Translations under genes and position numbers: made by a program
Source: Epiperipatus broadwayi
Taxonomy: Eukaryota; Onychophora; Udeonychophora; Euonychophora; Peripatidae
Length of the DNA: 64,000 nucleotides
Direction: 5' to 3'
Assembly: GCA_028023455.1 (NCBI GenBank)
Contig: JAQFVV010000001.1
Coordinates: 22,773,401 to 22,837,400 of the forward strand
Notes under the pieces: generated by a model
Database searches by the model: none
Told to the model about the DNA's origin: nothing
What the model saw: the letters and a program-made list of their open reading frames with translations, nothing else
Part shown: positions 1-12,943 of the stretch, piece by piece
How the letters are laid out: the number at the start of each line of letters is the position of its first letter
How positions within the stretch are numbered: position 1 is the stretch's first letter

Positions 1-546
1 ATGGTTTTAATTGTGACTGATACATGTAAAAATGTTTTATTTTAAAACAAAGTAAACTTTTAAAAATAATTATTATAAATCCAAATGATGTGATATAGTA
101 AATAATAATAGTTCATTTAAAATGGTCAAATGAACATAAAATTTATAACTACAAAACAACAATATTAATAATAGTGCTGATAGTTTTTAATAAGAACATA
201 ATAACAATAATGCCAGTTTGAAAGCAGATGGATCCTGATGTTGAAAAATATCTTGGATAACCATAAATAATTATTACTGATTGCCATCTTTTCTGACAAA
301 TTATTGTATTTCAACCCATCATCATAATAATAACGAAGATAACAATAATGAAATTAACTAAACAAACAAAAAAAATTATAATAGCAATGAAAATAATCAA
401 AACTGTCAACAAGATTAAACAATAGTAGTTTACGACTAATAATATAGCATATAGAGAATGCCTAATTTATAATCATTATTATAGCATTATACTTAAAAAT
501 ATAGCACTAATAATAATATAAAAAAAATGATTACATCAAAGATTAC

Positions 547-667
547 CTGGTTCTATAGTAATAACCATTCCTGGTTGTAGTTTAAGATTCCTAGATACAT
601 CAGCTGTGTCATGCACATCCATTCCCAAATAATGTCCAACATGATGAGGGCAAAAGACATGAGCAGC
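547..667 (-). CDS. XPNPEP3: XPNPEP3 downstream exon (metal-binding His/Glu region), partial gene
   Basis: Internal coding exon of Xaa-Pro aminopeptidase 3, a peptidase of family M24B that removes the N-terminal residue from peptides with proline in second place. Read on the minus strand it has an AG acceptor at 669-668, 121 coding bases and a GT donor at 546-545. The translation holds [16 protein letters not shown] and ends in PGMVITIEP, matching the family's metal-binding core: the histidine of VGHYLG and the glutamate of IEPG are ligands in M24B enzymes. It joins in phase 0 to the large exon at 15525-16756 (…LSK + AAHVFCPHH…) and ends in phase 1. The intron between them is about 14.9 kb. 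The last ligand glutamate and the C-terminus must lie left of the window. Assignment rests on recognised motif order. Confidence 0.93.
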
Positions 668-859
668 CTGAAATAATTCTTACAATATAATTAATATTTA
701 TCACATAGTGCAATATGATTGTTATTGCACATTCATACTGTGCAACAACAATCATATTATTCATTAAATTTTCAAGCTTTTTCATTTTCAAATTTATACT
801 TTCAGTTTACATATTTCTTTTAAGGCAATCATATATTATACCATTAGTTATCCACCATA

Positions 860-2780
860 TGGCCATGGTCAGTACTACACACCAAACTAGATCACATTCT
901 CTAAATCTATTTCTCAATCTAATCTTTAAATATTATAGTTACCCCCCCCCCCAGATCATCAATCAATTTTTTATTTTATTTTATCTTTACAATTTATTTT
1001 AATATACCTTTTGCAATTTCACTGTTTTCAAGAATATGTGCAATGAAATTCCTTCCTTTTAAGTAATTTCATCAATATATATATATTTTGACTTGCTCTT
1101 TTCATCACTAATCCTATCTATTCAATTTTTTGTTTTTAAATATATACTTCTTAATCTTATTTGAAGTTTCCAAGTTTCTGTTTCAAATAATACTGCAAAC
1201 AAACATTTAATAAGTCTCTTTCTTAAATCTAATTCAATAAACTACAGAACAATCTTCTGTCACTTTAAAAAGAATCTTTTATACTGTTTTCTTTACTGCT
1301 ACTTCCATAATCAATTAAACAACTTTTCAAATATTTAAAACTATTAACTTGCTTTCTAATTTCTTGTCTAATATAATTATTTTTAATTTTTCATTCTTTT
1401 CACTTATTTTAATTTTATGTACATTTATTTTCAACCAAAACTTTTTACAAATTTCATTAATTGTATGTTAACCAGCCTAGCTATTCCCAATGCTAACTTC
1501 ATTTTTATTAAAACATTCTCTCAAGACTCATTTGCGTATACTTCTGTGAGATCTTCATATACAATTATCTTAAAAACATATCTTTTAACTTATATTTTTC
1601 TTTTTCAAAATATCCAATTTGCTTTATCAAATGTCTTTTAAAAATTAATAAAATAAATTATAAAATTTCATCTTTTTTCTATACATTTTTCAACAACTGT
1701 TCTTATTTCTCCAACTATATTTCTTTTTTTTCCAAATTCAAACTACTTTTAAGATAGAAACCAGTTCTATTCATAGGTTATACCATGTGAAATTAAACTT
1801 ATTTTTTTAAAAATATTGTTATTTCATTGTGTCTTATTTTAGATGAAATTATAATATATATAAAAAAATCTATTGGCAACTTTTTTGAAATATAAATTAT
1901 GAATATTAACTTATTCTATTAAACTTCTTAATAATTTAACTTTGTGAAATTGCATTTTAATTATGAATCTATAATTTATTTTAATTTCTTTTTCAATTAA
2001 TATAAATAAAAACATGTTATTTTTGTCAGACAATATGTATATTCGTTCCATTTATTTAATACATTTACATTCTTTTCAAATAGTTTATTACTTCTAGTTA
2101 TTGTTTTATTTTTATGACTCTGTCTTTTTTCTATATATATTAAATCAAGTCTATCATTTGTTTGAAATTTCTTTATCTACCTAACCAGTCTTTTCTGTTT
2201 TATCGATTTTGCATCTCATTTTGCTATTAAAAATTCCAATAAATATATTTACTTTCCATGGAATTCAGTGTTTTCTATTTCTTATCCACACTATTTTATT
2301 GATCATCTATTACTAAATAAAGATGATAAACTATTAGTAATAATGCTTATAGCTTATTGTTTGCTGCTGATGATTTGAGTATTAGTTGGAACATATTTTG
2401 GAAAAGAAATGTAAATAATGTTTGTAATATTACTAATCTTGGGCATTATTGCTTTCTTATTCTTTTTATAACTTAGCCTTTATTGCAATGTCCTTTATAT
2501 TTATCCTGAATAATTCCCATCTTTTATTCAATTAATTTATTAATTAGATTTCTTATGCATGATTTCTTATCCAGAAAATCTGAAAATTGTTTTCTAATAT
2601 CTTGATTTAATTTAACAAAATCCCACTTTTTTCTTAGCTTTGTTTTTTAACTGACTTATAAGTCAATCCTAATTCTATCACTGCTAAATAATGATTGGAA
2701 TGTATTTCAGTTCTATCATGCACACACACACACACATATCCCTTGTAATACTATTTTGAAAACCATTGTGAATCAATATA
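860..2780 (-). mobile_element. Badly decayed non-LTR retrotransposon (LINE)
   Basis: Minus-strand reading shows scattered remnants of a LINE polyprotein with many stops and shifts. Near 2720-2590 the frame reads DRTEIHSNHYLAVIELGL, resembling the end of an APE-type endonuclease (consensus SDHYLV in that place), followed by Lys-rich sequence. Near 1560-1400 there are weak traces like a reverse-transcriptase tail (VNIQLMKFVKSFG). Boundaries are not visible. It sits in the XPNPEP3 intron. Clade cannot be named. Confidence 0.4.
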
Positions 2781-4454
2781 TAGTCTAATTGCATTTTCTT
2801 CTTATATATTTTCACCTTAAGCTTCTTAACAGTATTTATTCAAAATTACTATGCTATTTTCTCTATAAAAAAACTACAACATAATACTTCATCTTTGTGA
2901 ATTTTGGACTTTTTCAATTTTTATTAGTTCCATCTCATCAGTATGGTGATATTGATAGCTGGGAAATAACTAATATATACTTCAAATCATCTTTCAACAA
3001 TAAACATCAATAAATTGTCATTTACATAATTTTGTAATAAAACTTTTTCATTATTAGTTCTAAGACAATATCTGCTCCATTATATGCTTTCTATTATTTA
3101 CAGAATAACAATCTTCACTCTTTTCTTGTTTACTTACTTATTTCATATTATCATTTTCATCTATCTATACTTAGAATATTTTTTCCAAATTAAAGACAAT
3201 GGATTCTCAATATTATTTGATTAAAGGTATTCAATCTAAAAAAATGAAACACATGCCAAAGATAGAATTGTCTTTGCTTTATAAGCTTTTCCAACAACAT
3301 GTTCAGAAACACTTCTCTATAAAGATTTTATTGTCATTTTTTAAAATTATCTACATGCACAGATCTAAAATTATTTATCACAAAAAAAAAAAAATGTAAC
3401 TAAACTTATATAATTCATTAAATTAAAAAAAGAATCATTATTATATATTTAATTATTAAATTTTAATAATAACTATTAATATGATAATTATTTAAAAACA
3501 TTCCTTAAAAATTAGTTACGTAATGGTTTTAAAAAAAATTTGACAGTCATTTTAAATTCGTGTCATAAACAATTATACTGTCTAATTTATAATCACACAT
3601 TCAAAAATTTACAACAATAATCTAGTAATAGTACTTTATACTTTGAACACATATCCACAATACAAAAATAAACTAACAGGTATTATTCAAAATGAAGATA
3701 TATGTTATATATATAATTGAGATTCTCCATTAAAATCTTACATCATATAAATTAAAAATATTTCATTTTAAAAAAACTTACAATATTGAAATGAAAACTA
3801 CTTAAATGTATTTTTCTTACATAAATAATATTTTCTGAATGATATTATTGTTAGATAATGCTATGCTGATTCCAATGATCATATGAATAGCATTTCCCCA
3901 GAATGATCTATCATTATTTTTTTAGTATTTTAGATTGCTCAAAAATATATTCAATATTCTGATGATGAAATCTATTTATCTCAGCAGTCTTCTGTTTTTG
4001 CAGATGTTATTGAATATTATTCACTTTTCCGATAAATTATATTGCCTTCTAATATGATTGAAATAAGAAAATTTTTAAGTTGAGTATCACTCCATTTATC
4101 TTGCTAGCCCATAGTATTTTTTATCAGCACCATAGTACAAAAGAAATAATATATTTTAATTTTTCTGTATCACACTTTCTCATCTACACAATCATAGGAA
4201 ACAAAATTCTAACCTTTATTTTTTAAGTGATACTTCTCATATATACATACATACATATAGCCATTCTAACTCCAAGAGGGAAAAAAACTGCTCTAAAAAT
4301 GAGTTTGCAATGCCTACGCAATCAATTTATAAACCACAAATATGTCTCTATATAGAATATGCTAAATCATTTTTCTGTTACTGTAATATTTTGCAATGTT
4401 GCCTTTTAATTTCTTCAGCAGAAAACTTTGCTTTCTAAATTACTTCAATTCCAT

Positions 4455-4550
4455 GTAATATTACTAAGGCTGTAATCTCAAAAATGTGCGTGTAAAAATG
4501 CAATAGTAGGGACCTCTACAGGTCTTAACCACAAGCTTATGCTATTTTCT
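4455..4550 (+). repeat. Half copy of the hairpin element (left arm and loop only)
   Basis: Matches the left arm of the palindromic element at 57515-57687: TAATATTACTAAGGCTGTA, then the GTGCGTGTAAAAATGCAATAG block, AGTAGGGACCTCTACAGG and the loop motif ACCACAAGCTTA. After about 4545 the similarity stops and no complementary right arm follows. Either the right arm was lost or this is an unfolded precursor form. Confidence 0.7.
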
Positions 4551-4689
4551 GCCATTTTTTGCAATAAAAATAATCAATATCACACTTTAAAAATGATATT
4601 GAGATAATCCATATAATGTAGATGAGTCTATTTCTTGCATGAAAATGATGCTCATATCCATCATAAAAGATCCTTTTAAGAAATACTGC

Positions 4690-5480
4690 ACTGTTCATTC
4701 ATTTTATATATCCAATCCAACAAAGGTATGATTTTACAATAGTGGATTCTAAAGTATCACATTGAGTAAGTTGAAGAACATACAGACAGGCTGTATGATC
4801 TTGTTATTGTATTTTTGGAATTTTATGGAGCAATGTTTCTAATGCCTTTATACTGTGTTGATACAGTGTTCAAGTCTCACTCCCATGCAAAAAATCATGT
4901 AAAATAAAAATTATAAATAATTTAATTGCTATAGTTATTCTCTTAAGATGAAATTCCCTATCTGCACCTCAATATCTAAGTTCATTTTTTTTACTTATAA
5001 AATTAATAAGATATTTAAATTGTTTTACATTCATAAGCTGATAATCATCCATCATAGTAAAGAACTTGAGTTTTTTGATCATTAATTATTAAACCCAAGT
5101 TTTTCTATGTTGAATTCAAATCATTAAATACAGTACATTCTGTAGATTGATTTTGGAAAGGCAAAAATAGCATAATTATTGGTTCATTGTATATACAGAA
5201 TTCAAGAAGAGATTAAATTATTGTTCTCGCTTTTAAATGATTCAAATTAAAAATTACATTATCAAACCTGTATGGTATCTTGATTCCCATTTCATTAAGC
5301 TAGTTATTAACAGTTCTAAAAATAACTTATAAAAATTGAAAATGTTGGAACAAGTACAGATCCTTGTTTAACACCAGTTTATATTTCAAATGCTTCAGAT
5401 TTTCCACTTGATATAATATCCCCTTCTCACTCTATTTATATAGCTACAAATCACCTGAATATGACATAGTATAAATTTAA
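4690..5480 (-). mobile_element. Decayed LINE reverse transcriptase
   Basis: On the minus strand the frames give, in order, TGVKQGSVLVPT (about 5370, RT motif before the catalytic block), IPYRFDNVIFNLNHLKA (about 5280), KLGLIINDQKTQVLYY (about 5080) and, near 4880-4690, HGSET-TLYQHSIKALE followed by TLESTIVKSYL. This order is that of a non-LTR reverse transcriptase and its C-terminal part. The YADD catalytic box is degraded and several stops interrupt it. Inside the XPNPEP3 intron. Confidence 0.6.
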
Positions 5481-5499
5481 TAAATTAATATTTAATAAA

Positions 5500-7320
5500 A
5501 TTTCCTGAAATATATGGGGAACATACACAATAAGCATTTGCCAATTGCTCATTGTGTATATCTTACAAGCTTAAGATAATTGAGTCATGTGATCTATGAC
5601 TCTTATTTTGACTATATGAGGAACATTTTTTGAAACTATTATCCCAAAAATTCTTTATTCATATAAACTTGCATAAAAACAAAATCAATATAAAATTAGT
5701 AACTCTTATACAATCAAATTCCTGGCTAAATTTATCAAAAACAATTCTCATCAAAAGCATTTATTATCCCCTCAATTCTATTCAGAAGAATAAACTGTTC
5801 TCAAAAAAAGAAAAGGGCTTACAATTTCAAATAATGAAAAGAAAGACTAAATCTGATAGCAATTAAAAGTACAGCTTTATTTTAAAAAAAATATGAAATA
5901 TAAGATTGAGCAATTTAACACAGGTAAATAATTTTTCTAGTTAGATATTTCAATAAAGGACAAGGCTATCACAATTTTAATATAATAAAAAAAAGGAAAG
6001 AGGGGAATTTATCATCAATAGTAAGCCATACTGTCAAAACATAATTTACTAATCAAACTTATCAAAATCTCCAGTCAACCTCAAATCTCCAGAAATATAA
6101 GTTTCCAGAAAATTCAACCCCCCCACCCCAATATTCTATACTATTGTAATCATTAACATCTAATATTAATATTTCTACAAATATTCTCTCAACACAATCT
6201 TTAACTTCTTACAAAACCTAAACTCAAACACTGTATTTTTGTCTGAATTGGAGCAAATGATTTTAATTAAATTTTTTTATTAACTTTAATTTACTTAATA
6301 TTATCTATATCTATACATATATTTTACATACACATTTGAATTTATGACAATTATAATGTTAATTAAACTTATACATTTCTATTTAAATTTTAAAAAGAGA
6401 AGCAGAATCTACTGTCTACTGAATGAGGATCCTCCACATAAGTCTAATGCATATATTTATTAATCTGCAACATAAAAAATGCAAGACAAAGGGCTATATA
6501 ACATGTTGAATATATTTCTTGCAATCCCATCTGAGTCTTTTAATGTGATTATACATTAAACTTTAACAATTTTATAAAATTCATCTCATAACAATTTCTT
6601 CAGGCCTCCAATATAAATTAAAAAACTTATAAGAACTTAAATCAATATTGACTATTCATTTTTCCAAGAAAAATTCTTTTCAAAACTTCACATTTTGAGC
6701 TAAGTCCAGATAATATTTTTTATTAATTCAAATCTATACTTAGAAACTCCTATAAAATAATTTTCCAAATATACATTTTACTTAACATAAAAGTACACAA
6801 ATAAAAGTCCAGAGTATCTCATCTCAAACCTTGTTTATAAATAACATTATTTTGTTGGACGGCAAGTTAATTTAGTTGCATTAGCAAAACTAATTTGGGC
6901 AACATTTTTTTCTTTTTTCATTAGGTAAATATTGTTCATCAAGTTTCTTCCCTTATTCAATACTAATGAACAAAAAATAAAACTGACAGCTGTATTCTAA
7001 TAAAATACTACATAATTTCACAAAACCTTAATACTATGTTATATATTACTGGTATTGTAAGATTGATTAAAAAAAATCCCGATAATAAATAGATAAGTTT
7101 CAATATATCTTCAAACATTGTATAAAATCTTTGAATCCCTACACTTCAAAATATAACTCCAGTAACACTTATATTTAAAAGAAATTTGATTAACTTCTAA
7201 AAAAATGATCACTTGAAAATTACCAAAGAAATAATGAAACACTGATGACAATACATCAGAATTCTTTGGAAGTTCCAAATTCATTAGAATTTAATTAAAT
7301 ACAGCCTGTATGGATGCTCA
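5500..7320. other. Intron sequence without recognised features
   Basis: AT-rich DNA of the XPNPEP3 intron. I see no coding remnants, tRNA-like boxes or strong repeats. A short C run at 6118-6126 is the only composition feature. Confidence 0.5.
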
Positions 7321-7348
7321 AAATTATAAATTAAGTGGCTTATTGCTC

Positions 7349-7449
7349 AAGAGTCATAAGAAGTTTGACTGCTGGAAGTGCCAGCATCAAAATCCATTCT
7401 AGAACCCCACATTCCGAGGCCAGACACTCTAACATTGCATTAATCCACA
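7349..7449 (-). mobile_element. tRNA-derived SINE, copy 1
   Basis: Minus strand reads like a tRNA-related head: GTTAGAGTGTCTGGCCTCGG (A-box region and anticodon-arm side), a degraded GGGTTC-type B box, then CTGGCACTTCCAGCAGTCAA and the family-specific tail ACTTCTTATGACTCT. The same tail and layout recur at 58845-58950 and 58979-59066, all on the minus strand, which defines a SINE family. Confidence 0.65.
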
Positions 7450-7459
7450 TAGAGTAATT

Positions 7460-9400
7460 AAATCAATTAAGTGCCAAAACTGATTTATTTCATAGTTTTA
7501 TGACCAATAATTTTTTAAACAAGGTTCGTGCAAAACAACTAAAAAGGAAACATTTTGTCAGAAAATCTCATGATAGTTAATCATCATAATCAGAATTAAT
7601 GATTAAGAACTTATTCTAACATTCTAAAAGCAACATAAAAACATTATTATGGTCATTATCAAATATTTATTTCTAAGTACAAATATCAAATTATACACAA
7701 TTTTAAAAATGAATGACTATAAATATTAGAAATTTTCTTCTCAGAAACAGATGCAATATATAAAACATGTTGACTTTTTAAATTTTAAGTTACCGTTTTT
7801 TTTCTTTTAATTTCATAGAAATTCCTCTATTCTCATATCTACCATTCATTCTATATATTCTTAAATAAAGAATTTGATTGAAAATGATTTTATAAAATGT
7901 AAAAAGTTAATTTTTTTTAATAATATATATTATACAAACTGGAAATATACATGCACAATGTTTATACGCATATGATGGGTGAAAAACAAAGATAAAACTA
8001 TTAACTAGTTTTTACTTTTTATAGAATAAAACTACTTATATAGAATTCATTATTTATAGATATAAAGAACAGAAAGTCGGTGGTGATAAAATCATAACAA
8101 ATATATATATTAAGATATATTAATTTGACATTAGATAAATACAAATAAAATAAAAGATATAAATAACATATTATTTATAAAGACTGCAAAAAGTTTTCTA
8201 TTAAAGAAAACATTTTTATTCCTAAGATTAAAAAAAAAAAATTGAACAGGACAAGCCCATAATGTCCATTAGATATTTTCTTACAAATGCTAAGTGAATG
8301 TTTACAAGATGTTAAACATAACATTAAGCACAGGTCATAATTGAGTTTATTAGCTTTCATCTTTGAGTTTGGAACTATAAAACAAGTCTTTTTGACAGTT
8401 CCTAAATGAGTCACAGGTTTCACTTTTTGATACCAGAATAAATATGTATGTGTATGAGTTAGAATATTTTCATATGTAGCCCTTATTCCTCAAAGGCTAT
8501 AAAATCATTGTCGAAGTCAGTGATTGGTAAACTGAGGCAGAAGATATTTAAGATTTCCCACATTTCAGATCTATACTAACACTTGATGATGATTTTATAT
8601 TTGGCTACCATGATTGTAGGTTGCTATTTAATGAATTATTTCAAAACTGGAAAAAGATTTTTAACATTATATATGAAATGTAAATGATATAAAAAATGAA
8701 TACTGAAAATACAAATGAAGTAAAATTTATTAAAAATAAAAGATGGTAAATCATGAACAGATTGATTATATGTCAGAGAGAGTAGCCAGTATAATTTTAT
8801 CCACTTAACAGACACCACCAAATGAAGATAATACAGTTTTATGTTCCAATAGATATCTCTGTTCTGGGCAATTTTTTATATAAATTTACAGAAAACTTTT
8901 AGTGAACCAAATTGAAAGTTTTAATACAAAAATTGAAAAACATTAAAAAAATGAAAATGTAGTGAGTAAATATAGATATGGAAATAAAAAATGAAATACA
9001 CAAACTGGTGAATTTGGGAAGAAAGAAAAAACTATAAATTATGAATTGGAGGTTTTTTGTTTTTTTTTTTAGAAAAAAAATCAAAAAAGAAAGGATAGAC
9101 ATGAAAACATCCAAAAAGAGTTTAATATTTTAACAAAAACTGCAATAAACTTAATAGAATCCCTACAGAAATATAGAATGTGTTAAAAAACCAGAAAACA
9201 AAGCTAATATTTTTAAGCTATATATGCACTCTGCTTGAAGGTATTAATTAGATAACAGTTGGAAGATCATCAATAACTAAATAAATTAACAAAAGTTTAG
9301 TAACAAAACAATTTATTTAACAATAAAAAATATGAAATGAATAATTTGGAATTCTATAAGAAACGAATATAGTCTAATATTAATCATTTAGTTGTCTGTT
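7460..9400. other. Intron sequence with weak coding-like traces
   Basis: Mostly AT-rich DNA. On the minus strand 8600-8175 there are frames that look once-coding (MWEILNIFCLSLPITDFDND near 8560; then an 82-residue open frame at 8423-8175), possibly a transposase remnant, but I recognise no family. Confidence 0.3.
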
Positions 9401-9410
9401 TCACCTTTTG

Positions 9411-10795
9411 CACACCCACAATAATATTATAAGCAACATTATGTGTTTTAATTACAAAGTCTTTTACACACATGTGCCCGTTATTGTAATATAGGTGTAC
9501 ATGATTTTCGGAACAATTATGCTTTTGACCATTCCAATATTTTACTTTAGCTGACAATCTGTTATTAAAAGTAATCAGATCAATATTCTCTCCAAGTTTC
9601 TTTGTGCTTACTTAGCACACACATTTTTCATGCACTAATTTACCATCTCTTTGCCCATTCTAGTTTTAGATTGGTATGTGAATCAGATCTTTTGTATATA
9701 AATGGCTAATTTACATAATAATCTGTTTATTATACTTGCAAATTATTAATATTAGCATATGTAGATTTTTTTTAGAGCATATTAAAATTATGATAATTAT
9801 TCAGGAATAATCTGTACTTATTTACATAATCATGAAATCCATTTTATTTACAATCTATATCAATATAATATATGCACAGACATTCCAATCCTCTCCTTGC
9901 GTTAGAAATAATTTCAATTGCATATATAGTCCATTAATCTAACAAGTTTCTATATATGCGTGCCATTTTAGGAAAAAGTCTTTCTTTAACTTCCAGCGAA
10001 GTTGTGATAGTTTGTTTTTCTTTATCTTATAGCGGTCTAGGAATAACACAATCTTCTTCAGACTCAATTGTTTGATCCATGATGTGATCATTTCTTTCTA
10101 CTTGATCTCTGTCAATTTTTTATTCAGCTAACAAAGTATTTTTTTGCTCCACTTCCTTCATATCAGTTTTCTTCATCCTTTCCTAATTTACTTTCGAAAA
10201 TGTCAACATCAGGTAACTCATTTGGATTACATATCTTCTTATTTCTTTTCCATTTTCTAGTTTTACCGGTCATAATTGCCTTGACAAAATTTATATCATT
10301 TCTTTTTTAAATATTGTGCGTCCACACACTCAATATTATAAGCAACATTGTGTTTTAATTACAAAGTTTTTTACACACATGTGCTTGTTACTGTGATATA
10401 GGTGCATACGCTTCACTGGAACAATTAGGGATTCTGAGAATTTAATATTTGCTTTAGCTGACAATCTGTTATTAAAAGTAAATGGATCAATATTCACTTC
10501 AAGTTTCCTAGTGCAAACATAGCAAGCACACTTTTCATGCACTAATCTACCATCTCTCTACCCATCCTAATACTAAACCGGGTGCGAATCCAATATTTTG
10601 CATGTAAATACTTAATTTACACAATAGTCTGTTTATTATACTTATAAATTATTAATATTAGCATATGTAGATTTTTTTCTGGAATATATTAAAATTAAGA
10701 TAATTAATTCAGGAATAATCTGTATAGATATTTACATACTCATGAAATCCATTTTATTTGCAATCTGTATCTATATAATATATCCATAGATTTCA
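9411..10795 (-). repeat. Duplicated formerly coding unit of unknown family
   Basis: Two direct copies, about 9411-9875 and 10323-10795, separated by about 450 bp. On the minus strand both keep the same frame: GRLVHEKCACYVC / GKLVHEKCVC, then NNRLSAK, then HMCVKNFVIKT / HMCVKDFVIKT. Paired Cys and His suggest a zinc-binding domain. The left copy also keeps WNGQKHNCSENHVHLYY, with a stop inside the first cysteine cluster. The sequence between the copies also looks once-coding on minus (LEVKERLFPKMARIYRNLL near 9960-10010). I do not recognise the protein; it is probably transposon-encoded. Confidence 0.55.
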
Positions 10796-10999
10796 CACAT
10801 TCTGACAATTTAAACTAAAACTAATACATCATTTAAATATTAAAACACTTTAAACATGGTTCAGAATTGAAAGAAATCATAAAAAAGATGGCTGAGAATA
10901 AGACAAAATGAAGCATTTCAAAAGGAAATATTTTATTGAGATGAAATAATATATATAGCCAAAAATGAATATGAAAATATTTAAAAATGATCATTTACA

Positions 11000-11760
11000 A
11001 TTGACTATGTGGAAATCAATAAAAAAAAAATATGTAAAAATGATATAAAGAAATGTAAATAAAAAAAACAACAACCAACAACCCAAAACTACAGATAAAA
11101 ATAACAAATTTAAAGATATAAAATATAATCTTAGTAAACAAGAATAAAAAATGACATTGAGATAAAAACAAAGATGTTATCATACATTGTGAGGATAAAA
11201 TTCTAAAAAAACTATATAGTTATAAAAAACAAAAAATAAAACAGCTCAAATGAAATATGACAAAATTTAAATAAAGAAATAAGATTGCTATTAAATCTAT
11301 GAAGAACAGAAATGTTCCAGGAAATAAATGAATTTTATGGATATTTCAACAAAAATCAGTTAAAACATAGAAATTTTTGGCAAAATTAAACAAAATAATC
11401 AAATTATAAAAATTAACTAATGACTGAAAATAATGAAAAAGATATCCTAAATTATAAATCTGTCAATCTTTTATTATTTATGTATGATATTTATAAGAAT
11501 TACTACAAACTGTCTATATGAAACATCAGATTCAAGCCAACCAAAGAAATAATCTGAATTAAAAAATAATAGAACAGAACAATGAGTATAAATTACCATT
11601 TTGTATGATTTGTAGATTATAAAAAGGTATATAAACATTTCTGTTGGAATTAAAAATTAGGAAAGATTCAAAATACAGGAATGGAGATACAAAAAATAGA
11701 TTTGAAGGGAAAAAAGACTCAAAAGTCTCCCCCTTCCCCCCATTTCAAAATATTGAATTT
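11000..11760 (+). mobile_element. Decayed RTE-like LINE reverse transcriptase fragment
   Basis: Plus-strand frames give YEEQKCSR near 11300 (a degraded form of the MKNRKAPG block), LLLFMYDIYKNYYKLS near 11470-11515 (from the NYRPISLLPVLYKI region) and FKPTKEI...FVDYKKVY near 11530-11630 (from PxEQAGFR...FVDYEKAF). The order matches the more complete RTE-like copy at 41170-42770. Many stops; no ends seen. Confidence 0.5.
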
Positions 11761-11849
11761 TTGTTCTCATTGAATTACATTAAATGCTTTAATTACTTAT
11801 TATAATTTTTAATTACTTATCACATAAAGAAAATTAATAAAATCACCAT

Positions 11850-12010
11850 TTTAAAAATCCTTTCTCATTGCCCTTTCAAAATCATAAATTGCTTCTTTTG
11901 GAACCATTTTGAATGTCCCCTTATGCTCAATATCTATGGCAAGATCTTTAAGCCTAGTTTGGTTTATTTAATGTCTTTGAAATCTTTCAACACTAATATA
12001 TTATCGTAAT
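11850..12010 (-). pseudogene. Short coding-like remnant, unknown
   Basis: The minus strand near 12000-11870 reads RLKDLAIDIEHKGTFKMVPK without stops, a protein-like composition unlike the flanks. No family recognised; probably a transposon fragment. Confidence 0.3.
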
Positions 12011-12109
12011 TGTGAAAAAGAACACCAAACATGTCTATATTTCATTAAATTCACTTTCCTAACAGTCTTACATAGTAATTAATAATTCTAAAAATTGCTT
12101 AATTAACAT

Positions 12110-12720
12110 TTTTTTAACAAGATTTTTCAATAATAAAATCATTTAAATTATTTATCAAATTGTGCTGATAAAAAAAAAAAAATCTTCAATATATTAAAAT
12201 AGTTTCAACTGTAATTACGATTTTAACACATTAGGAATTTGAAAATATATGCCCAAAAATTCAATGGCATGTAAAAATAAATTTTAAATTTCAGATTCTT
12301 TGCTTCTTTGAAGCAAAAATAGAAAGAGATCAAAAGATTTTTTAAAAAAGATTGGGTAGTGAACATTCTGCACTTTCATTACATACTGAAGTGAGATGGG
12401 TTCCCAGAGAAACAACATTATTAAGGCTTGAACTCTGTTGTAAATTGTTGGTTTTTTTCACATCAAATAAGGTTGATGAGTATCTGACAGATGATTTAAC
12501 TAAATTCAATGAATCATGAAATCATTTAAATTATTTATCAAATTGTTCAGATGAAAACTTCTAATATTTACCTCAAATATATTAAAAGTTTGTTTTAACT
12601 ATAATTTTAATACATTAAAAATTTGAAAATATATTACCAAAATTCCAATGGCAATCCGAAAATAAATTTTCAATTTCAGAGCTTCTTGCCTGATTGATGC
12701 AAAAATATAAACACATAAAA
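12110..12720 (+). mobile_element. hAT-type transposase remnant (ZBED-like) with internal duplication
   Basis: From 12364 the plus strand reads LHTEVRWVPRETTLLRLELC then CKLLVFF, the hallmark block of hAT transposases of the ZBED5/SCAND3-like group (LLHTEVRWLSRG... in intact members). The following TDDLTKFNES-NHLNYLSN also fits. The segment after it (about 12519-12700) is repeated upstream at about 12127-12310, so part of the gene was duplicated. Stops throughout: not functional. No terminal inverted repeats found. Confidence 0.6.
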
Positions 12721-12943
12721 AGATTAAAAAAAAAAAAAAAAGGTCATATACCTGTATCAAAGAATTATTGATGTATTTGAATTTTAATAAGTCTTCTTCT
12801 AAGATTAAGTGAAATATAATGATTTCTAATTTAATGAAGAATGATGAATATTCATTTTATTTATTGAAAAATTATTGTCATGAATAAGTATTTGCTGAAA
12901 TATAAGGCATTTATAAATTTGTATAATATAGCAATACATATAT

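Noticed and set aside
2719-2738. (CA)n and other microsatellites as regulatory features
   Set aside because: Ordinary short simple repeats, as expected in AT-rich introns.
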